Part shown: positions 6,792 to 11,395 of the stretch, one piece after another | Layout: each line of letters opens with the position of its first letter | Position numbering within the stretch: the first letter of the stretch is position 1 | DNA from: Candidatus Pacearchaeota archaeon | Lineage (GTDB): Archaea; Nanobdellota; Nanobdellia; Pacearchaeales; GW2011-AR1 | Assembly (NCBI GenBank): GCA_003694055.1 | Contig: RFLC01000054.1 | Coordinates: 1 to 11,395, forward strand | Length of the DNA: 11,395 nucleotides | Direction: 5' to 3' | The notes under the pieces: generated by a model | What the model was told of the DNA's origin: nothing | What the model saw: only the letters and a program-made list of their open reading frames with translations | Databases searched by the model: none | Made by a program: the position numbers and the translations under genes

Positions 6792-7319
6792 ATGCTTCAA
6801 AAATACACCCAAACAACCTACGAGAGCTGTTTGGCTTGCTGCCTGTTGCAAGCTGTCGCTAGAGTCAAGCCATTAAAAATCTCAAAAAAGCTTGAGCTAG
6901 CATGCCTCTTGCACTCGCTAAAGTTCAGCAAACACGACTTTGTCATTGGCCATGTTGACTTTATCGTAAAAAAATTCAATGTGCGCGTCACAAGAATTGT
7001 TGGAAGCAAGAGGTTGTTTGACCATCTAAAAAGAAAGCGCTCGCGCAATCTTAGCACAAAACGCAAGAGGATTGACCTAAGTCTAATCAATAAATTTCTT
7101 GACAAGCAACCAATTGTTGAGATGGATGTTTACCATTTGTACAGGACTTACCATTATCCCCACTTCATCACAATCTTGGGAAAAACTGGGAACAAATACA
7201 AAATTTTTGACACATGGGATGGGAAAGAAAAGTTTGTCAGGAGCAAGACTCTAGCCAACTCAATCTCTTCGCTGAAAAACCGCCTCAAACTCTCTCCGCA
7301 AATGATAATTGTTGAATAA
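6792..7319 (+). CDS. C39-like papain-fold cysteine peptidase
   Basis: This 175-residue protein has the order of catalytic residues expected for a C39-type papain fold. Gln7 and Cys13 sit in an N-terminal QTTYESCLACCLL segment (oxyanion Gln, nucleophile Cys and start of the central helix). His124 is in HYPHFITILG, and an Asp (140 or 143) is in the following IFDTWDG strand. In the family, members cleave peptides, often after a double Gly in leader peptides, but many stand-alone members have unknown substrates. The stretch 73-93 is very rich in Lys and Arg, which may contact nucleic acid or an acidic partner. There is no signal peptide, transporter or other domain, so it is probably cytoplasmic; no leader-peptide substrate gene was seen nearby. 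The start is supported by a TATA box 25 bases upstream. Fold assignment is moderately firm; activity is inferred and an inactive homologue cannot be excluded. Confidence 0.72.
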   Translation: MLQKYTQTTYESCLACCLLQAVARVKPLKISKKLELACLLHSLKFSKHDFVIGHVDFIVKKFNVRVTRIVGSKRLFDHLKRKRSRNLSTKRKRIDLSLINKFLDKQPIVEMDVYHLYRTYHYPHFITILGKTGNKYKIFDTWDGKEKFVRSKTLANSISSLKNRLKLSPQMIIVE

Positions 7320-7330
7320 CAACCCCTCCA

Positions 7331-7364
7331 CACTCACACTCACGCTCACTCTCGCTCGCGCTCG
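7331..7364. repeat. CTCACA/CTCGCG simple-sequence tract
   Basis: A degenerate hexamer-like pyrimidine-rich tract (CACTCA, CACTCA, CGCTCA, CTCTCG, CTCGCG) lies directly after the C39-like gene. It is short, imperfect and non-coding. A pyrimidine-rich stretch here could help end the upstream transcript, but that is inference. Confidence 0.45.
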
Positions 7365-7419
7365 TTTGGCGGCGCGTCTCTTGAAAAGAGCATTGCAAAT
7401 GCCCGCTCCATCACAACAA

Positions 7420-7428
7420 TTTTTAAAA
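7420..7428 (+). promoter_or_regulatory. TATA-like box for the deoxyribosyltransferase-like gene
   Basis: TTTTTAAAA is centred about 27 bases before the ATG at 7451, the spacing of a leaderless archaeal promoter. No Shine-Dalgarno site precedes the ATG. Confidence 0.55.
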
Positions 7429-7450
7429 CCCTCCCTAGAGAGAAAATTTA

Positions 7451-7990
7451 ATGCCTAGCCAAGACGAAAAACTCAATTGGGCGCAGCGACTGAAAATCCC
7501 TCTTGTGCGATTTCCAAAAGGTCTTTTTACATTCTACCTCTCGCACCCTGCGGCAAGCAGGCATTACATTCGCAAATGGGAACTTGAGTTTGAAGCACGG
7601 CATCCGAGAATTGCGTTGCTCAACCCATTCTACGATGTGGAAGGCGAGGGCAGAGAAGACATCCGCGCGCGCGACGAAGGCAAGCCATTCAAACGCCAGC
7701 CAGGGTATGAGTGGCGACTCACCCAGCGAGATTACATCGCAATTGCATACTCGCGCGGCATTGTCGGAGTGGTGGACGAGAACTCGGACAAAAGCATCGG
7801 AACGCTGATGGAATTTGTCATGGCGCGCGTCCTTGCAAAAAACCCGAAGCTGTGCATCTGCACAAAAAAAGAGCTCATCTCCCACCCCTGGCTCCGCACC
7901 CACTTCCACAAAATCTACCCCTCGTTCAAAGCATTTGAAAAAGACGTCGAAAAACAAGTCGCGCGCGTCAAGAAAAAGTGGGGGTTTTAA
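7451..7990 (+). CDS. Nucleoside 2-deoxyribosyltransferase-like protein
   Basis: These 179 residues fit the small Rossmann-like fold of nucleoside 2-deoxyribosyltransferases and their relatives, which cleave or exchange N-glycosidic bonds of nucleosides and nucleotides. Seen in order are an opening strand with YLSHPAASRHYIRKWELE (29-46), the LNPFYD strand and loop (57-62), RDYIAIAYSRGIVGVVDE (93-110), in which a conserved Asp precedes a hydrophobic strand, and GTLMEFVMA (117-125) with Glu121 as the expected nucleophile. These are the family's usual landmarks. The 26-residue lead-in and the charged insert at 63-88 are longer than in minimal members. There is no signal peptide, so it is cytoplasmic. 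The product could be a nucleoside hydrolase rather than a transferase. It is the last plus-strand gene before the membrane protein cluster and converges on the next gene 39 bases away. Confidence 0.65.
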   Translation: MPSQDEKLNWAQRLKIPLVRFPKGLFTFYLSHPAASRHYIRKWELEFEARHPRIALLNPFYDVEGEGREDIRARDEGKPFKRQPGYEWRLTQRDYIAIAYSRGIVGVVDENSDKSIGTLMEFVMARVLAKNPKLCICTKKELISHPWLRTHFHKIYPSFKAFEKDVEKQVARVKKKWGF

Positions 7991-8029
7991 TTAGGCATAT
8001 TTCCAATAAAGTAATTCAACCACTTATTA

Positions 8030-8815
8030 CTAGCTCCCTCTACCTAACCCCTCCAACTCCTGCTTTCTTAGTTTATCTATCTCTACCGCGCTTGTTATAA
8101 CATTGCGCGCCGCTTGAACCTCTGCCTCTATAAAATTCTCAGAGATTAACTTCCTAATTGTTCCATTGAAGAAGGTCATTACAAAAGCGACCAAAATCAC
8201 CACCAGATAAACCCAAGTCTTAGGATCACTAAACCCTCCAATTCTATCACTCACAAAGCCTATAAAGAAGTTGAAGAGCAAAAACAAAAAGTAAATTGCC
8301 CATACGCCCTGTTGAACAATATAGCCCATTGCACCACCTTGAATGATTATCCTGAATGTAAAGAAGAACAAGATTATTATGGGGAATACAAATAACAATG
8401 TCATACCCATTGCACTATACGAGCCAACAGTAGCCCAAATCTCCTCGGGTGTAAGATAGAGAATACCCAAAAGAGACACAACAATACTCAACCCCCACTT
8501 AACTGCGGAGTTCGTCACAATACCGCTCATATCAAGAATCGACCACACTAAAAGTGTAAGAATAATTAGAAATAGTATCTTAGCAACTGTTGGAGAAGCT
8601 TGCGCATCTGGACCTAGTCCCAAGGTGCTACCGAAAAACTCTTTCAAGCGAGTTCCAAAAGTAGAAACATCTTCTTTTAGTGTAGTTCCACTAGAAGGTT
8701 GGCTCGCTGGCTGACTGGAAGGCTGGCTCGCTGGCTGAGCGAATACATTGCCCACCAATAATAATGATAGAACAATAAAGACCACAGCCCAACAGATCAC
8801 AACCTCTTTTTTCAT
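8030..8815 (-). CDS. Exported multi-pass membrane protein, paralog A, unknown function
   Basis: Unrecognised family; 261 residues from the ATG at 8815. A TTG one codon upstream extends the frame, but the ATG has an AGAGG site and correct promoter spacing. A signal peptide (1-26, ending VFA) is followed by a Ser/Pro/Gln linker of two QPASQPSS units, an amphipathic segment (45-65), then hydrophobic spans at about 77-94, 105-120, 136-153, 170-187 and 200-216, the last ending in FFNGTI. A charged tail (218-261) follows. If the signal is cleaved, five spans put the tail in the cytoplasm. The span pattern, the VKWGLSIVV segment and the FFNGT motif match the genes at 9009 and 9813, so these are diverged paralogs. 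It uses a TAG stop. It lacks the RK-x-GW and GLW-DEL motif shared by the other two, so it is the most divergent copy. Function cannot be inferred. Confidence 0.85.
   Translation of the reverse strand: MKKEVVICWAVVFIVLSLLLVGNVFAQPASQPSSQPASQPSSGTTLKEDVSTFGTRLKEFFGSTLGLGPDAQASPTVAKILFLIILTLLVWSILDMSGIVTNSAVKWGLSIVVSLLGILYLTPEEIWATVGSYSAMGMTLLFVFPIIILFFFTFRIIIQGGAMGYIVQQGVWAIYFLFLLFNFFIGFVSDRIGGFSDPKTWVYLVVILVAFVMTFFNGTIRKLISENFIEAEVQAARNVITSAVEIDKLRKQELEGLGRGS
8694..8741 (-). repeat. Two 24-base units encoding the QPASQPSS linker
   Basis: Two near-identical 24-base units (8694-8717 and 8718-8741) lie inside paralog A and encode a repeated QPASQPSS just after the predicted signal-peptide cleavage site. 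The low-complexity stretch would be a flexible extracytoplasmic linker. In-frame repeats of this kind change copy number easily. Confidence 0.7.
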
Positions 8816-8837
8816 CAACCTCTATTATCTTTTTCTA

Positions 8838-8846
8838 TTTATAAAA
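8838..8846 (-). promoter_or_regulatory. TATA box for paralog A
   Basis: On the minus strand, TTTTATAAA with an upstream BRE-like GAAAA. Its centre is 26-27 bases before the ATG at 8815, so the transcript probably starts at that ATG. This supports 8815 over the TTG at 8818. Confidence 0.65.
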
Positions 8847-8852
8847 TTTTCT

Positions 8853-8866
8853 ATACTCAGGAGTAT
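8853..8866. promoter_or_regulatory. Inverted repeat upstream of the paralog A promoter
   Basis: ATACTC and GAGTAT flank a two-base centre, giving a 14-base palindrome that ends six bases from the TATA box of the minus-strand gene, over or beside the BRE position. The placement suits a regulator binding site. The symmetry is seen; the role is inferred. Confidence 0.4.
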
Positions 8867-8945
8867 GCTAAGATTAGAATAATTTACCAACTGCTTAACC
8901 ACTCCCCATAAGGGTAAAAAGCGCAAGAAAAAGACTCCTAGACTT

Positions 8946-8964
8946 ATTGACTAGGCCCGTCAAT
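8946..8964. promoter_or_regulatory. Inverted repeat upstream of the paralog B/C promoter
   Basis: ATTGAC and GTCAAT flank a seven-base spacer (TAGGCCC). The repeat ends six bases before the TATA box at 8971. It differs in sequence from the palindrome at 8853, so the two divergent promoters would not obviously share one regulator. Regulatory role inferred. Confidence 0.35.
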
Positions 8965-8970
8965 AAAATA

Positions 8971-8979
8971 ATTTAAATA
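8971..8979 (+). promoter_or_regulatory. TATA box for the paralog B/C operon
   Basis: ATTTAAATA lies in an A-rich stretch. A start 26 bases downstream of its centre is near 9001, giving a leader of only about 8 bases before the ATG at 9009. Confidence 0.6.
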
Positions 8980-9008
8980 CATGAAACAATAAAGATAAAA
9001 AGAACAAA

Positions 9009-9812
9009 ATGAACGCGAAAGCTACGAGAAAAATATTGCAAGCTTCTTTAGCGTGCGTGTTTATGATAGCTCTACTCTCTTCATTAGCTTCAGCGCAATT
9101 TGCAGACAAGGTTCAAAGGGTTGTTAACGACGCCGCAGATGCGATAAGACCAATCACCGACGCAGTCATAGGAGAATTAAACCTGGGCAGTCCCGGAAAT
9201 TCGCTTTTCGGTTCAATCTTGATTATAATTCTTGTTTTCACATTGGTTTGGACAGTTCTAGAAAAAATTGAGATATTCTCCACTCACCGCTGGGTTCTAT
9301 GGCTTCTGAGCATAGTTGTCACATTGCTCGCAACTCGCTGGGTGGGTTCTCAGGACTGGGTGCAAACTGTAATACTTCCCTACTCTACATTTGGCATAAC
9401 AATCTCTGCAATATTTCCCTTCGTCCTTTTCTTCCTTTTCTTAAATGTCGGGTTCCAAGGAGCAACGTATTCTTTCATAAGAAAAACCGGATGGCTGTTC
9501 TTTGCTGTGGTGTTCATCGGATTGTGGTTCTCAAGATACGACGAATTGGCAAATGCTAAATGGGTTTATCCAATCGTCGCACTTCTAGCATTTCTTATGA
9601 TGTTCTTCGATGGAACAGTGAGTAAATTTTTCATGCATCAAAAACTCGCGCGGGCGCAGGCGACCTTCGCCCAAGACGCAATCAACTCCTTGCTAGAAAA
9701 AAGGCAAAGGGTCCAAAATTTAATGAGGGAGGGCATATTAACTCCTGAAGAAGGAGAGCGGCAGATACAAGAACTAAACAAAAGGATTAATTATTGGGTT
9801 AAAAAGATGTAA
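9009..9812 (+). CDS. Exported multi-pass membrane protein, paralog B, unknown function
   Basis: Unrecognised family; 267 residues. A signal peptide with a basic start (NAKATRK) and a hydrophobic core ends at about residue 29 (ASA). An amphipathic segment (33-57) follows, then spans at about 66-85, 95-111, 122-147, 160-176 and 185-202. The last ends in the shared motif FFDGTV. The tail (203-267) is charged and helical, with coiled-coil character and a cytoplasmic location if the signal is cleaved. Between spans 3 and 4 is RKTGW, followed by GLWFSRYDEL, nearly repeated in the next gene as RKVGW and GLWASIEDEL. It is divergent from paralog A and is followed with no spacer by paralog C, so B and C are surely one operon. 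The ATG has a TATA box at the right distance. No catalytic, ATP-binding or channel signature is evident. Function unknown. Confidence 0.88.
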   Translation: MNAKATRKILQASLACVFMIALLSSLASAQFADKVQRVVNDAADAIRPITDAVIGELNLGSPGNSLFGSILIIILVFTLVWTVLEKIEIFSTHRWVLWLLSIVVTLLATRWVGSQDWVQTVILPYSTFGITISAIFPFVLFFLFLNVGFQGATYSFIRKTGWLFFAVVFIGLWFSRYDELANAKWVYPIVALLAFLMMFFDGTVSKFFMHQKLARAQATFAQDAINSLLEKRQRVQNLMREGILTPEEGERQIQELNKRINYWVKKM

Positions 9813-10601
9813 ATGGCAGGCAAATCGAAATTTCGCTTGATTGGGTTTGTCCTAGCAGTTGGGATCATTTTCGCATCTCAGTTAAGCTCTGCATATTACC
9901 TTCCGCCAGTTCGAGAAGTGATTGACAGCACCATTCAAGCTTTTATTGATGTGTTCGAACCAGTGATAAGCGTCTTGCTTGGCGGCGCGCAGTGGTCAAG
10001 CTCTCTCCTCTTCGAACGGTTGCTCGTTTTTATGATAGTCCTTTCAATAGTTTACGTCACCCTCGGAAAGATTCCGATGTTCGCAGAGAACGCTTTCGTG
10101 CGTTGGGTAGTCTCCCTCGTCATTCCGCTTCTTTCAATTAGATTTATGGAACCCGGCTGGCTTCTAGCAATCATAATCCAGTACAAGGTTCTTTCCATTG
10201 CACTCACTTCAATCCTTCCATTTATCATCTATTTCTTCTTCATCCACAACCTCGGAAGAGATAGCGGAGTTGTAAGAAAAGTCGGTTGGATACTTTTCAT
10301 GATAGTTTATTTAGGATTGTGGGCAAGCATTGAAGATGAACTGCAAAGTGCGGTTTACTTCTGGACGTTTGTAGCATCTCTTGCTTTGTTAATTTTCGAT
10401 GGAACAATCCACCACTACTTTATCAAACAACAACTCTCCCGCGCGGGCGTGGCAAACAAGTGGCAGCACATCGCACAATTACGGGGAGAAATAGATGAAA
10501 CACAAAGAGCCATTACTGCTGGCCATATCCCAGAGGCAATTGGAAAGTCCATAATTAGAAAGAAACAAAAACACATTGAGTGGTTACTTAAACACGGGTA
10601 A
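9813..10601 (+). CDS. Exported multi-pass membrane protein, paralog C, unknown function
   Basis: This 262-residue protein is a paralog of the preceding gene. Its ATG directly follows that gene's TAA, with no bases between and no clear Shine-Dalgarno site, so translation is probably coupled. A basic start (AGKSKFR) and hydrophobic core form a signal peptide ending at about residue 27 (LSSA). Spans lie near 68-84, 96-111, 118-144, 158-172 and 182-195, the last ending in IFDGTI. The RKVGW and GLWASIEDEL segments match paralog B closely. The tail (198-262) is charged and helical, again with many Lys, Arg and Gln, and carries a predicted loop, TAGHIPEAIG, in the same place as EGILTPEEGE of paralog B. 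B and C are more like each other than either is to A, so a heteromeric complex is plausible but unproven. It converges on the next gene with only 10 bases between stop codons. Confidence 0.87.
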   Translation: MAGKSKFRLIGFVLAVGIIFASQLSSAYYLPPVREVIDSTIQAFIDVFEPVISVLLGGAQWSSSLLFERLLVFMIVLSIVYVTLGKIPMFAENAFVRWVVSLVIPLLSIRFMEPGWLLAIIIQYKVLSIALTSILPFIIYFFFIHNLGRDSGVVRKVGWILFMIVYLGLWASIEDELQSAVYFWTFVASLALLIFDGTIHHYFIKQQLSRAGVANKWQHIAQLRGEIDETQRAITAGHIPEAIGKSIIRKKQKHIEWLLKHG

Positions 10602-10611
10602 AGAAAACAAA

Positions 10612-11395
10612 TCACGCAGAGGTAGCACCTTCCAACTCCTGCTGAGTCCTTCGCCTCTCCTCATCTATCTCAGCCAAGCGGCGAGCAGATCTTTCCCCTT
10701 CCTTTTTTATCTTCTCCTCCCTTCTCTTCTTCAGCCACTCGCGCAAACTCCTTGCAATTGCTTCGGTCAGCGCAAAACCGAGGAGGACGACAACAAAAAT
10801 AATCAACCGCACCCACCACCTTTTCGGATTAAAGATGACATCCAGCACTGCACTGACAACAAAAGAGATAAAGTTTGTCCATGCAACAAGCACAGTCAAA
10901 GTCAGAGCTGCCGGGAACGCGAGGCTTTTGCTCGGAAATTCTGCAGAGCGGAAGAGCGCGTTAAGCTCAACCAAAATGAAAATCCACAAAAACAAAACCC
11001 CGTAAAATCGCGGCGAAAACTCGTAATGCTGCCTAGTTAGGATGTAAAAAACAGGTGAGAGTTTGGAGAGGAAGCTGTTAACTGCCTTTAAAGTTTTGCT
11101 GTTGTTAATGAACTCTTCCCATTGCTTGCGGAGGAGATTGTCGCGCAACTCTTGGATGTCTTGAGTGTCAGATGGCACATACTCCTTTTTCACGCCAAAC
11201 TCTTTCTCAATAATGTCCTTTGAGTTCGCAGACTTTGGCACATCAATCCCGCCAAGCCCTTGCGGCCCCTGCGCGCTCGCGCGCGTGAAACTCTGGAGTG
11301 CGAGAACAAATAGCGCAATGAAAATTAACATAGCAAAAAAATTGCGCCTCTTTTTTCGCGCGCTCGCGCCTGCGCATCCTGCCGCGCCTCTGCAC
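10612..11395 (-). CDS. Exported membrane protein with charged cytoplasmic tail, 5' end uncertain
   Basis: Unrecognised; 239 residues from the ATG at 11331, but the frame stays open to the window edge with no ATG, GTG or TTG. The in-frame codons just upstream encode ARKKRRNFFA, a typical basic start for the signal peptide whose hydrophobic core begins at that ATG. The true start is therefore probably beyond the window and the gene is marked open there. Numbering from the ATG at 11331, a signal peptide ends near 20 (ASA), a polar extracytoplasmic region runs from 21 to about 105, and spans lie near 107-126, 138-167 (long, perhaps two) and 173-191. A strongly charged Arg/Glu/Lys coiled-coil tail occupies 195-235. 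The plan (signal, outer region, hydrophobic block, cytoplasmic coil) resembles the three paralogs upstream, but the shared FxGT and GLW motifs are absent, so common descent is not shown. It ends 10 bases from paralog C. Confidence 0.8.
   Translation of the reverse strand, partial: CRGAAGCAGASARKKRRNFFAMLIFIALFVLALQSFTRASAQGPQGLGGIDVPKSANSKDIIEKEFGVKKEYVPSDTQDIQELRDNLLRKQWEEFINNSKTLKAVNSFLSKLSPVFYILTRQHYEFSPRFYGVLFLWIFILVELNALFRSAEFPSKSLAFPAALTLTVLVAWTNFISFVVSAVLDVIFNPKRWWVRLIIFVVVLLGFALTEAIARSLREWLKKRREEKIKKEGERSARRLAEIDEERRRTQQELEGATSA

Noticed and set aside
7448..7957. 169-codon minus-strand open frame
   Set aside because: Antisense to the deoxyribosyltransferase-like gene, which has a promoter and family landmarks; the antisense product shows none.
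8816..8818. TTG start one codon upstream for paralog A
   Set aside because: The AGAGG site would directly abut the TTG, while the following ATG has better Shine-Dalgarno and TATA spacing.
10576..11040. 154-codon plus-strand open frame
   Set aside because: Antisense to a membrane protein with a clear signal peptide and coiled tail; the translation is low-complexity Pro/Ser/Gln-rich.

Overview
The window looks like a piece of an archaeal genome, most likely a small-genome DPANN-type archaeon. A Diapherotrites, Micrarchaeota or Woesearchaeota-like host is a guess, not a demonstration. The evidence is a replicative-type archaeal ATP-dependent DNA ligase, TATA-like boxes of the archaeal kind placed about 25-28 bases before start codons (leaderless transcription), a prepilin-like surface protein, a secreted VWA protein dense in N-glycosylation sequons, and several exported multi-pass membrane proteins of no recognised family. 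No rRNA, tRNA, CRISPR array, transposase or integrase was seen.

Layout. Positions 1-2801 (+) hold a two-gene surface operon: the 3' part of a large VWA-domain protein (start lies upstream of the window), overlapped by a prepilin-like single-pass protein with its own strong Shine-Dalgarno site. A 365-base non-coding stretch follows, containing short inverted repeats and a double palindrome. Then comes a minus-strand gene (3167-4075) for a zinc-ribbon protein with hydrophobic C-terminal segments, read from a clear TATA box and ended by a hairpin plus T-rich terminator.

Positions 4348-7990 (+) hold four single-gene units with their own promoters: a Nudix hydrolase, ATP-dependent DNA ligase, a C39-like papain-fold protein, and a nucleoside 2-deoxyribosyltransferase-like protein. 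Ligase is the firmest assignment in the window. The Nudix and deoxyribosyltransferase-like proteins may both act on nucleotides.

Positions 8030-11395 are the most unusual part: four genes for exported, multi-pass membrane proteins with cytoplasmic charged tails. Three of them (8030-8815 minus, 9009-9812 plus, 9813-10601 plus) are clearly diverged paralogs of one roughly 262-residue family. The first is divergent from the other two, which abut with no spacer. Both divergent promoters carry an inverted repeat just upstream of the TATA box. The fourth (10612 to the window edge, minus) has a similar plan but no obvious sequence match. I recognise no known family for any of them. They are the best candidate here for an undescribed membrane system, but their function is unknown.
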